Origin: Paraburkholderia silvatlantica
Lineage (GTDB): Bacteria > Pseudomonadota > Gammaproteobacteria > Burkholderiales > Burkholderiaceae
Direction: 5' to 3'
Assembly: GCF_003096715.1 (NCBI RefSeq)
Contig: NZ_QEOL01000016.1
Span: 1 to 64,000, forward strand
Length of the DNA: 64,000 nucleotides
The notes beneath the pieces were generated by a model. That model saw only the letters and a list, made by a program, of their open reading frames with translations, was not told the DNA's origin and searched no databases. The translations under genes and the position numbers were made by a program. Numbering within the stretch: the stretch's first letter is position 1; every line of letters starts with the position of its first letter. This document shows positions 24,469 to 32,624 of the stretch, one piece after another.

Positions 24469-25956
24469 ATGAGTTCGCCCGTTCCCGCCAGTCCCGCGCC
24501 GTTCCCGCTGCACCAGCCCGCCACCGTGCTCGTCGTCGACGACGAGCCGCGCTTGCAGGAGACGACCCGGCGCGTGCTGGACGACGAGTTCGAGGTGTTG
24601 ACGGCGGGCTCTGCCGACGAGGCGCGCGCGATCCTCCAGGAGCGCGCCGTCTCCGTGATCCTGTGCGACCAGCGCATGCCGGGGCAGACGGGCGTCGAAT
24701 TCCTGTGCGAGGTGCGCGAGACCTGGCCCGACATCGTGCGCATCATCGTCTCGGGCTATACCGATTCGGAAGACATCGTCGCGGGCATCAACCGGGCAGG
24801 CATCCACCAGTTCATCCTCAAGCCATGGCTGCCCGATCACCTGATCGAAACCGTGCGCCAGGCCGCCGAGGCACAGTCGCTTCAGCACGACATGCGCCGC
24901 CTCGATCTCGAACTGCGCGGCAGTGTTCCGCTGTTGCGGCGGCGCAGCCATGAAAAGCTCGCGCGCGTGCAAAGCGAGTTCGGCTTCGATTCGATCGTGC
25001 GCTCGCCGGGCAGCCCGCTCGACCCGGTCTGCGCGCTCGCCGCGAAGCTCGCGCGCTACGACCTGTCGCTTCTCATTCTTGGCGAATCGGGCACGGGCAA
25101 GGAACTGCTCGCGCGCGCGATCCATTACGCGAGCCCGCGCGCGGCGGGTCCCTTCGTGGTCGAGAACTGCGCGGCCGTGGCCGACACGCTGCTCGAATCG
25201 GAGCTGTTCGGCCACAAGCGCGGTGCGTTCACGGGCGCGTTCCAGGATCACACGGGCCTTTTCCAGCAGGCCAACGGCGGCACGATTTTCCTCGACGAGA
25301 TTGGCGACATGTCGCTCTCGTTCCAGGTCAAGCTGTTGCGCGTGCTCCAGGAAGGCGAGGTGCGTCCCGTCGGCTCGACGCGCGCCGTGCCCGTGGATGT
25401 GCGCGTGATCGCCGCGACGCATCGCGATCTGGAACGCGAGGTCGAAGCGGGGAGGTTTCGCGAGGACCTGTACTATCGGATCGCGACCGCGACGCTCTCG
25501 ATGCCGCCGCTGCGCGAGCGCAGCGGCGACCTGGTGCCGATCGCGCAGAAGCTGCTTCAGGACATTGCCGGCCAGGTCCCGCAGCGCGGCGGACTGGCGT
25601 TCGCGGGCAATGCGCTGGCCGTGCTGCTCAGCTATCCGTGGCCGGGCAATATTCGCGAGCTGCGCAACGAAATCTACCGGGCAGTGGCGCTGAGCGACGA
25701 CGACCTGATCCGCGCGGACGCGTTTTCGCCAAAGGTGCTGCGCGGGCAGCCCGCCACGCCGGTCGCCTCCGGCATGGTCATGCATGCGACGGCTGGCACC
25801 CTGCAAGAACGACTCGACGCGATGGAGGCCATGTTGATCAAGGAAGCGCTGTTGCGGCACCGCTGGAACAAGACGCGCGTTGCCGCCGAACTGGGTCTCT
25901 CGCGCGCCGGACTGCGGCAGAAGATGCAGCGCTTCGGGCTGGAGGAGCGCACATGA
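24469..25956 (+). CDS. hoxA: Sigma-54-dependent hydrogenase response regulator HoxA
   Basis: An NtrC-family activator of the hox promoter, 495 residues from ATG 24469. The receiver domain has VLVVDDEP, Asp67 in CDQRMPG and a conserved Lys (ILKPW). The AAA+ domain has the Walker A GESGTGKELLARAIH, the RpoN-contact motif GAFTGA and FLDEIGDMSLSFQVKLLR. A Fis-type helix-turn-helix ends the protein (RVAAELGLSRAGLRQKMQ). An in-frame extension upstream of the ATG is not similar to the family. It is encoded with HoxBCJ, the H2-sensing branch, and should act at the sigma-54 promoter upstream of hoxK. Confidence 0.95.
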   Translation: MSSPVPASPAPFPLHQPATVLVVDDEPRLQETTRRVLDDEFEVLTAGSADEARAILQERAVSVILCDQRMPGQTGVEFLCEVRETWPDIVRIIVSGYTDSEDIVAGINRAGIHQFILKPWLPDHLIETVRQAAEAQSLQHDMRRLDLELRGSVPLLRRRSHEKLARVQSEFGFDSIVRSPGSPLDPVCALAAKLARYDLSLLILGESGTGKELLARAIHYASPRAAGPFVVENCAAVADTLLESELFGHKRGAFTGAFQDHTGLFQQANGGTIFLDEIGDMSLSFQVKLLRVLQEGEVRPVGSTRAVPVDVRVIAATHRDLEREVEAGRFREDLYYRIATATLSMPPLRERSGDLVPIAQKLLQDIAGQVPQRGGLAFAGNALAVLLSYPWPGNIRELRNEIYRAVALSDDDLIRADAFSPKVLRGQPATPVASGMVMHATAGTLQERLDAMEAMLIKEALLRHRWNKTRVAAELGLSRAGLRQKMQRFGLEERT

Positions 25957-26972
25957 GCACGGCTGCAACGGGCGCGTTCAACGTGCTATGGCTTCAGTCG
26001 GGCGGCTGCGGGGGCTGCAACATGTCGCTGCTGTGCGCCGATACGGTCGATTTTGCGGGTACGCTCGCGCGCGCGGGCATCCACGTGCTCTGGCATCCGT
26101 CGCTTTCGGTCGAGACGGGCGCCGAGGTGCAGACCATCCTCCAGGCGTGCCTGGACGGCGAAATAGACTTGCACGCGCTGTGCGTGGAAGGCGCGATGCT
26201 ACGCGGTCCTAATGGTACGGGGCGCTTTCACGTGCTCGCGGGCACCGGCGTGCCGATGAGCGACTGGGTCGCGCGGCTTGCGCAGGTCGCGCACTACACA
26301 GTGGCGATCGGCACGTGCGCGGCGTTCGGAGGCATCAGCGCGGGCGGGGCGAATCACACCGAGGCGTGCGGCCTCCAGTTCGACGGCGAGCGGCCCGGCG
26401 GCCTGCTCGGGCAGGCTTACCGGTCGCGCCGCGGTCTGCCGGTCGTCAACGTTGCGGGCTGTCCGACTCATCCCGAATGGGTGCTCGACACGCTCGCGAG
26501 CCTGTCGATGAACCTGCTCGATGCAACGGGGCTCGATGTGCTTAACCGGCCGCGCTTTTACGCCGACCAGCTCGTTCATCATGGTTGCACGCGCAACGAG
26601 TTCTACGAATACAAGGCGAGCGCCGAAAAACCCTCCGACCTCGGCTGCATGATGGAGCACATGGGCTGCAAGGGCACACAGGCGCACGCCGACTGCAACA
26701 CGCGTTTGTGGAACGGCGACGGCTCGTGCACGCGCGGCGGCTACGCGTGCATCAACTGCACCGAGCCGGGCTTCGAGGAACCGGGCCACCCGTTCCATCA
26801 GACGCCGAAGATCGCGGGCATTCCGATCGGCTTGCCGAGCGATATGCCCAAGGCCTGGTTTGTCGCGCTGGCTTCGCTTTCGAAGGCGGCGACGCCGAAG
26901 CGCGTGCGCGAGAATGCGACGGCGGATCACACGAAAGTGCCGCCCGCGGTGCGCTCGACCGTGCGCAAGTAG
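25953..26972 (+). CDS. hoxB: Regulatory (H2-sensing) hydrogenase small subunit
   Basis: 339 residues, ATG 25953 overlapping the hoxA stop. No Tat signal is present, so it is cytoplasmic, as expected for a regulatory (group 2b) enzyme. Fe-S ligands appear in SGGCGGCNMSLLC, GTCAAFGG, AGCPTHP, HHGCTRNEFYEYK, CKGTQAHADCNTR and CINCTEPGF. The proximal-cluster motif is the normal one, without the supernumerary cysteine pair of HoxK. With HoxC it senses H2 and signals to HoxJ. Confidence 0.95.
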   Translation: MSTAATGAFNVLWLQSGGCGGCNMSLLCADTVDFAGTLARAGIHVLWHPSLSVETGAEVQTILQACLDGEIDLHALCVEGAMLRGPNGTGRFHVLAGTGVPMSDWVARLAQVAHYTVAIGTCAAFGGISAGGANHTEACGLQFDGERPGGLLGQAYRSRRGLPVVNVAGCPTHPEWVLDTLASLSMNLLDATGLDVLNRPRFYADQLVHHGCTRNEFYEYKASAEKPSDLGCMMEHMGCKGTQAHADCNTRLWNGDGSCTRGGYACINCTEPGFEEPGHPFHQTPKIAGIPIGLPSDMPKAWFVALASLSKAATPKRVRENATADHTKVPPAVRSTVRK

Positions 26973-26977
26973 GCCCC

Positions 26978-28435
26978 ATGTCCCGGCTCGTTATCGGTCC
27001 ATTCAATCGTGTCGAAGGCGACCTCGAAGTGCGCCTCGACATCGCGCACGCGCGCGTGACGAGCGCTCACGTGAACGCCACGATGTATCGCGGCTTCGAA
27101 CAGATTCTCGTGGGGCGGGAGCCGCTCGACGCGCTCGTCTATGTGCCGCGCATCTGCGGAATCTGCTCGGTCTCGCAAGGTGTCGCGGCCGCGCGCGCGC
27201 TCGCGAGTCTCGCGCACGTGAGCCCGACGCCGAATGGTCTCATCGCGACGAATCTGATGCTGGCCGCCGAAAATCTCGCGGACCACCTGAGTCACTTCTA
27301 CCTGTTTTTCATGCCGGACTTCACGCGGCCCGTGTATGAGGGGCGGTCGTGGCATGCGCAGGCGGTCGACCGATTCACGCCGTATCGCGGCGAAGGCCAT
27401 CGCGTGGCGCTCGCCGCGCGGCAGCGCTGGCTGCGCCTGATCGGCACGCTCGGCGGCAAGTGGCCGCATACGGGCTCCGTCCAGCCGGGCGGCAGCGCGC
27501 GGGCGATCGAGCACGGCGAGCGTCTGCGCCTGCTTGCCTGCATCGGCGAATTCAGGCAATTTCTCGAAGAGACGCTGTTTGCCGCGCCGCTCGAAGAAGT
27601 TGCGCAACTCGACAGCGAAGCCGCGCTCGACGCCTTGCGCACGCGCTCGGCGCAGCGGGGCGACTTGCGCTTTTTCCTCTCGATCGTCGAGGATCTCCGG
27701 CTTGACAGGCTTGGGCCGGGGCCGGGCTTGTACCTCTCGTACGGCGCGTATCCGCAACCGGACGGCACGCACGCGCTGAGCGGCGGCGTTTGGGACGCTC
27801 ATGCAACCCGGCTCGATCCGGTCGATCTGGCGGCGATCACCGAGGACGCCACGCACGCCTGGCTCGACGACGCGGGCGGTCCGCGCCATCCATCCGTGGG
27901 CGTGACCGCGCCGCTGGCCGACAAGCCCGGCGCCTATACGTGGAACAAGGCGCCGCGCCTGAACGGCGCGGTGCTGGAAACGGGCGCGATCGCGCGCCAG
28001 TTGACCGACCGGCATGCGCTGATCGCCGATGCGACCGCGCGTTGCGGCGGCACGGTGTACACGCGCGTGCTGGCGCGCCTGCTGGAACTCGCGCGCGTGG
28101 TGCCGATGATGGAGCAGTGGGTGAAGGCGCTGGCACCCGGCGAGCCATACTTCGCGCCGTTCACGCTGCCGCACGAAGGCAGCGGCGTGGGGCTGAACGA
28201 AGCGGCGCGGGGCAGCCTCGGGCACTGGGTCGAAGTGAAGGGCGGCCGGATTTCGTGCTACCAGATCGTCGCGCCGACCTCGTGGAATTTCTCCCCGCGC
28301 GACGCGTCGGGGCGGCCTGGCGCGCTGGAAGCCGCGTTGGTCGACGCGCCGGTGCAGCCGGGAGAAACGACGCCGGTCGCGGTCCAGCACATCGTGCGCT
28401 CGTTCGATCCGTGCATGGTCTGCACCGTGCACTGA
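26978..28435 (+). CDS. hoxC: Regulatory (H2-sensing) hydrogenase large subunit
   Basis: 485 residues, ATG 26978, five bases after the hoxB stop. NiFe ligands are RICGICSVSQ and the C-terminal FDPCMVCTVH. The reading frame stops directly after the His, so there is no cleavable C-terminal extension. This is the known hallmark of regulatory hydrogenases, which mature without the endopeptidase. GPFNRVEGDLEVRLDI is the N-terminal signature. It acts as the sensor's active site, not in energy metabolism. Confidence 0.96.
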   Translation: MSRLVIGPFNRVEGDLEVRLDIAHARVTSAHVNATMYRGFEQILVGREPLDALVYVPRICGICSVSQGVAAARALASLAHVSPTPNGLIATNLMLAAENLADHLSHFYLFFMPDFTRPVYEGRSWHAQAVDRFTPYRGEGHRVALAARQRWLRLIGTLGGKWPHTGSVQPGGSARAIEHGERLRLLACIGEFRQFLEETLFAAPLEEVAQLDSEAALDALRTRSAQRGDLRFFLSIVEDLRLDRLGPGPGLYLSYGAYPQPDGTHALSGGVWDAHATRLDPVDLAAITEDATHAWLDDAGGPRHPSVGVTAPLADKPGAYTWNKAPRLNGAVLETGAIARQLTDRHALIADATARCGGTVYTRVLARLLELARVVPMMEQWVKALAPGEPYFAPFTLPHEGSGVGLNEAARGSLGHWVEVKGGRISCYQIVAPTSWNFSPRDASGRPGALEAALVDAPVQPGETTPVAVQHIVRSFDPCMVCTVH

Positions 28436-28472
28436 GGCCGAACGCAGCCGCAGCGAAACCCTTACGAACGTC

Positions 28473-29888
28473 ATGGCACGCAACACATCCCAGCGTCGCG
28501 ATCGAACCCCGAAGCGCCAGAACACGCCGGGCGGGGAAGCGCTCAGCCGCGCTGTCGCCAGCGGTGACGCGCCGCGCGGGATCGAGGGGCTAGACGACGC
28601 GGCCTGGCTGGAAGTCATCCACAAGATGGACGAGGTGTACGCGCAACTCGTCGAGGACGAAATCGCGCTGGAAGAGAAGAATGCACAGCTGGAGCAATCG
28701 CAGCAGTTCATTCTCGGCCTGCTCTCTTCGATGTCGGACGTGCTGGCCGCCTGCAACGAGCGTGGTGAGATCGAGGAAACCAACGCCGCGCTGTGCGGGT
28801 TGCTCGGGCAGCCGGACAGCGTGGTGCGCGGCTCGCGCTTCGAACACTGGCTGGCCGACGAAGCGAGTGCCGCCGCGCTGCGAGAAACGGTGCGCGCCGG
28901 GGCTCCCATGCGCGACGCCGGAATCGAGCTGAATCTGCGCAGCCGCGACGGTGTGGCCGTACCTGTGGATTTCAGTTGCACGCCGCGCGGCGGACCGCGC
29001 GGACGCCGTGACGGCTATCTGCTGGTGGGGAGGCCGATGGGCGAGCTCAAGCGCGCGTATCGGCAGTTGCGCGAGGCGCACGAGGCGCTCAAGCAGGCGC
29101 AGCAGCAATTGCTGCACTCCGAGAAGATGGCCGCGCTCGGCCGGCTCGTGGCGGGCGTGGCGCACGAGCTGAACAACCCGATCAGTTTCGTGCTGGGCAA
29201 TGTGCACGTGCTCAAGCGCTATGCCGAGCGCCTCACGCGCTTCGTGGATGCTTCCTCGCAACCGGCCACGCCGTCGGAGCGCGCACGCTTGCGCGAGACG
29301 CTGCGCGTCGATTCGATCCTGACCGACCTGCCCTCGCTGATCGACGGCACGATCGAAGGCGCGCAGCGCACGGCCGACATCGTGATCGCGCTGCGGCGAT
29401 TTTCGGCGGTCGATCGCGAAGAGCGCGTGGCCGTGGACCTGAACGATGTCGTGGAGCGCGCGATTCAATGGATCCGTAAAGGCGCGAGCCCGGATTTCGA
29501 TGTGCACTGGACGCGCGGCGCGCCCATGCTCGTGCGGGGCAATCCCGGCCAGTTGCTCCAGGTGCTGATGAATCTGATCCAGAACGCCTGCGACGCCGCC
29601 ACCGGCGCGCAGCGCGAGCGCCCGGAACTGTGGATCGAGCTGGCCTGTCGCGAGGGCAAGGTGCGCGTGACGATACGCGACAACGGCCCCGGCATTGCCG
29701 ACGAACATCTGCCGCACCTGTTCGAGCCGTTTTTCACGACCAAACCGCCGGGCCGCGGCACCGGCCTCGGTTTGTCGATCAGCTATGGCATTGTCGAGCG
29801 CCACGAAGGCCGGTTGACGGCGCGCAATGCGTCCGATGGGGGCGCGGTGTTCACGGTCGAAATTCCGCAACTGGGCCCCGAGACGTGA
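28473..29888 (+). CDS. hoxJ: Hydrogenase sensor histidine kinase HoxJ
   Basis: A soluble 471-residue kinase that receives the H2 signal from HoxBC and controls HoxA. After a basic N-terminus there is a coiled coil (residues about 45-75), a PAS domain (about 80-195; SSMSDVLAACNERGEIEETN), a second coiled coil, the HisKA box GVAHELNNPISFVLGN (His231), and an HATPase domain with NLIQNACDAA, DNGPGIADEHLPHLFEPFF and GRGTGLGLSISYGIV. No membrane segments. The Gly-rich ATP lid is intact, unlike the damaged HoxJ reported for C. necator H16. It ends the hox operon. Confidence 0.94.
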   Translation: MARNTSQRRDRTPKRQNTPGGEALSRAVASGDAPRGIEGLDDAAWLEVIHKMDEVYAQLVEDEIALEEKNAQLEQSQQFILGLLSSMSDVLAACNERGEIEETNAALCGLLGQPDSVVRGSRFEHWLADEASAAALRETVRAGAPMRDAGIELNLRSRDGVAVPVDFSCTPRGGPRGRRDGYLLVGRPMGELKRAYRQLREAHEALKQAQQQLLHSEKMAALGRLVAGVAHELNNPISFVLGNVHVLKRYAERLTRFVDASSQPATPSERARLRETLRVDSILTDLPSLIDGTIEGAQRTADIVIALRRFSAVDREERVAVDLNDVVERAIQWIRKGASPDFDVHWTRGAPMLVRGNPGQLLQVLMNLIQNACDAATGAQRERPELWIELACREGKVRVTIRDNGPGIADEHLPHLFEPFFTTKPPGRGTGLGLSISYGIVERHEGRLTARNASDGGAVFTVEIPQLGPET

Positions 29889-30170
29889 GCGGCCGCCTCG
29901 GCCTGTGCTTACGCAATGAAAGGTCGATGCGGTATTGGGCGGTTGATTGAGATTAATCGTGAAATAATTATTTTCCTGTCTGGAAAAAGAAGCCTATTTC
30001 TTCTTGGGAAAAGAAATTATAGATATGCCTTTGCCTCGCATTATTTCGTTAAATGCGATATTCGAATTATGGAGAATATTGAAACGATGCAATGCGAGAA
30101 TTCACATTTATTCTCTCCCTCTCTATTGTTAGCATGATCGCTCATCGTCACCACGCGAAGCGATGATGTT
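29889..30170. other. AT-rich intergenic island after hoxJ
   Basis: From about 29930 to 30160 the base composition drops sharply in G+C compared with everything around it. Runs such as GAAATAATTATTTTCC and several possible -10 like boxes occur. The short open frame in it lacks a ribosome-binding site and local codon usage, so I do not call a gene. The stretch ends just before the terminator at 30181. Confidence 0.6.
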
Positions 30171-30180
30171 TTCCCCGCTT

Positions 30181-30213
30181 AACCTCCAGCAACCTCGCAT
30201 GGAGGTTTTTTTT
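30181..30213 (+). terminator. Rho-independent terminator downstream of hoxJ
   Basis: A 7-bp stem (AACCTCC / GGAGGTT, loop of 13) runs into a tract of eight T residues ending at 30213. It is almost 300 bases after the hoxJ stop, so it may end either the hox operon or an independent short transcript from the AT-rich region. Confidence 0.8.
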
Positions 30214-30340
30214 CGCACTTTGCTGCATTTGCCGCGTTGTGGGCCGCGGGCGTGGTGGCGAAAGAAGCGTCGATCCGGCTTTCGAAATGGCGTCGATCAA
30301 CCGGGGACTGGATGCAAAGGCAAAAAGAAAGAGGAAGAAA

Positions 30341-30889
30341 TTGAAAGAAGGAAGGTTTCGGCTCGGGGTGCTGTTTGCCGCGCTGTGCGCGAGCGCGACG
30401 TCCGCATATGCTGGGCAATGGGGTGTTCAATTCGCAGGCGGCGTGGCGGATCACGATGTTCGCAAAGCCGATCTCGGTATTGTTTGGGACCCGGGACTGA
30501 GTTGGTGGGAAATTGGCGGCTATCATTTCACCGTGGTGGGTGAAGCGCATGCCGCCTACTGGGATATTCAGGAAAAACCGGGCTCGCATCCGAACATCTG
30601 GGAATTCGGGCTCACGCCGGTGTTTCGCTTCATCAGGAGTTCCGGATATATCCGGCCATTCGTCGAAGCCGGCGTGGGCGTGCGACTGCTTTCTCACGTG
30701 GATGAAACGCCGGACCGTAGCTTCTCGTCTTCGTTTCAGTTCGCCGACATGGTGGGCGTGGGCGCGCAGTTCGGGGCGCACCAGAACTACCAGGCCGGTT
30801 TCCGCTTTCAGCATTTGTCGAACGCGGGTTTGAAGCACCCCAACCCAGGCATCAACTTCAGCCAGGTATATCTTCAGTATAACTTCTGA
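30341..30889 (+). CDS. pagL: PagL-like lipid A 3-O-deacylase
   Basis: An outer-membrane beta-barrel of about 182 residues. I choose TTG 30341, preceded by AGAGGA at 5-base spacing; it gives a standard signal peptide cleaved after TSAYA. ATG 30287 is an alternative. The barrel matches the PagL family: WWEIGGYHFTVVGEAHAAYW, an aromatic PFVEAGVGVRLL strand, and the catalytic region FRFQHLSNAGLKHPNPGIN. The His-x-Ser pair of the triad is intact, but the position of the PagL Glu (14 residues after the His) is Asn. PagL removes the 3-O-linked acyl chain of lipid A. Whether this variant is active is open. Confidence 0.82.
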   Translation: MKEGRFRLGVLFAALCASATSAYAGQWGVQFAGGVADHDVRKADLGIVWDPGLSWWEIGGYHFTVVGEAHAAYWDIQEKPGSHPNIWEFGLTPVFRFIRSSGYIRPFVEAGVGVRLLSHVDETPDRSFSSSFQFADMVGVGAQFGAHQNYQAGFRFQHLSNAGLKHPNPGINFSQVYLQYNF

Positions 30890-30922
30890 TTCCGTTGTCG
30901 TAGATACCCGGTGCCGAAGCGG

Positions 30923-32074
30923 TTAGAAACGGGTGCGCAACCCGGCTGTCGCCACCACCTGATTCGCGGTGGAAGACGCGCCGCCCGACGTGTTGATGAA
31001 CGCGACGTATTGCTTGCCGCTCACATGCTGGTACATGGTTTCGGCGTAGACATCGGTTCGCTTCGAAAGCGAGTAGATCACCTGCGCGTTGACCTGATTC
31101 CACTTCGGGTCGGCTCCATAGGTCGTGCTGCCGCTCACATGGCCGTCCGTGTAGGCGTAGGCGATGCCGAGCTTCAGCGCCGGGGTTAGCGCGTAGCGGC
31201 CGTTCAGTTCGAAGTTGTCGAAGCGGACCGTGCCGTTTGCCGAGCCGAACGACTTCGTGCCCTGGTACTGGCTGTGGGAATACACGAAGCCGAGCACGGC
31301 CGGACCCACCGTGTAGTTGATACCGGCGGCGGCGACGCGCTGCACGTCTGCGCCGAGCAGGAAACCGGCTGTGCCGTTAGCCGTGGACTCCGCCGTGTCG
31401 ATCGCGCCGGTCGTGTTCGTGCTGTTCGAGCCGTTAATCTGGAGATAGCTGGCCGCCACTTTCAGCGGTCCGTTCCCATAGCTCGCACCCACGCTGTATG
31501 CACGGTTCGCACTGAAGTCGGTGCTGTTCGAGAAGGCATATAGTCCGCCGAACTTGAAGCCGCCGATATTCGGGCTATTGAATTTGACGGCGTTGTTGAT
31601 GCGGACCGAGTAGTCGAGATTGTCGTTGTCGAACGGATGGGAAAAGCCGGTCTTGCCGAACGTCGACGCCACTTCGGACAGGGGCGCGACGAAATCGACG
31701 CCCGAGTCGTACTGGCGGCCGAGCGTCAATGTCCCGTAGCTGGCGCTATCGAGGCCCACATAAGACTGACGCCCGAAAAAACGGTTGTTTTGTCCCATCT
31801 TGCCGTTCTGGACGTTGAATCCGTTTTCCAGCACGAAGACCGCATGCAGCCCGCCGCCAAGATCCTCGCTGCCGCGCACGCCGAACTGGCTGCCGTTGAT
31901 GTTGCCGCTCGTGGCCTGGACGAGCGAGCCCGTGCTCGTTCCTTTTTTCACGTTGTTCGTGTACATGAGACCGGCGTCGATCAGACCGTACAGCGTCACG
32001 GAATTCTGTGCGTGGGCGAGTGGCGCGAGCAGGCTGCTTGTGACCGCCGCGCCCAGGAGAAACTTCTTTGACAA
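30923..32074 (-). CDS. Gram-negative porin (OmpC-type, Burkholderia)
   Basis: A 383-residue trimeric outer-membrane diffusion porin. TTG start at 32074 with GGAG 7 bases upstream; signal peptide cleaved after LAHA, then QNSVTLYGLIDAGLMY. The family signatures are FGVRGSEDLGGGLHAVFVLE and FFGRQSYVGLDSASYGTLTLGRQ (quoted in parts), and the C-terminal Phe (GLRTRF) needed for barrel assembly. It converges with pagL, 33 bases apart. Substrate specificity cannot be read from the sequence. Confidence 0.95.
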   Translation of the reverse strand: MSKKFLLGAAVTSSLLAPLAHAQNSVTLYGLIDAGLMYTNNVKKGTSTGSLVQATSGNINGSQFGVRGSEDLGGGLHAVFVLENGFNVQNGKMGQNNRFFGRQSYVGLDSASYGTLTLGRQYDSGVDFVAPLSEVASTFGKTGFSHPFDNDNLDYSVRINNAVKFNSPNIGGFKFGGLYAFSNSTDFSANRAYSVGASYGNGPLKVAASYLQINGSNSTNTTGAIDTAESTANGTAGFLLGADVQRVAAAGINYTVGPAVLGFVYSHSQYQGTKSFGSANGTVRFDNFELNGRYALTPALKLGIAYAYTDGHVSGSTTYGADPKWNQVNAQVIYSLSKRTDVYAETMYQHVSGKQYVAFINTSGGASSTANQVVATAGLRTRF

Positions 32075-32624
32075 GGTTGACTCCGGGGAAAAATGAGAGC
32101 ACCGCGAGGTGTGCGAAATGGAAGGGCGATCATAGGAGCGGGTGGATTTCAGGCGAAACGATCTCTTGTCATATCGAAATCGATGCCGCTGCTTTTGGGA
32201 TTGAAGACGGGGGAGAGATTGGCTATTGACCTGGCAATGCGAAATAAAATGAAGCGAGGATGAGGGGAGACGCGAAAGCCTTGTCGTTCGGCGCTTTTCG
32301 GCGCGCCGGCAGATCGCTATAGGAGCGAGGAAATCATGCCGACAATCAGGCTTGCCGACGCACCGCAGCGGGCCGCCGAAATTCGATTGCTCAGCGATCA
32401 GGAAGAGTCTCTTCCAGTTTTCGGCTGAAAGCCGTCGCGTCGAGCCTGCTTTGGCCGTCCTGGTATCCGACGAGTCGATTGTTGTCGATTCTGGAAAGGG
32501 CTATTCCAGATCGGCCCATATAAGCCGAAAAAGCGACGCACTATGCTCCCGCCACTGATCGCAATCAGTCCAATTGGCAAGCTTGTCGAGTTGCTGGAAA
32601 AATTCATCCGGGGAGGCAAATCTA
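32075..32624. other. Intergenic region between two divergent porins
   Basis: 550 bases carrying the promoters of both porin genes. Apart from a weakly supported 30-codon frame at 32336-32428, I see no gene. It is more A+T rich than the coding sequence on either side. Confidence 0.6.
32336..32428 (+). CDS. Possible 30-residue ORF with a strong ribosome-binding site
   Basis: ATG at 32336 is preceded by AGGAGCGAGG at proper spacing, and the frame runs 30 codons (MPTIRLADAPQRAAEIRLLS and ten more) before TGA. It has no recognisable family, signal or membrane segment. The codon use resembles the local coding bias. It could be a leader peptide for the downstream porin or chance. Confidence 0.25.
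   Translation: MPTIRLADAPQRAAEIRLLSDQEESLPVFG

Noticed and set aside
24013..25968. A 651-codon open frame on the minus strand opposite hypE and hoxA
   Set aside because: It is the antisense of two clear genes; high G+C codon bias leaves long stop-free frames on the other strand. Its translation is Arg/His/Ala-rich with no family features.
29916..30137. A 73-codon frame in the AT-rich island
   Set aside because: No ribosome-binding site, unlike local codon use, no recognisable family.
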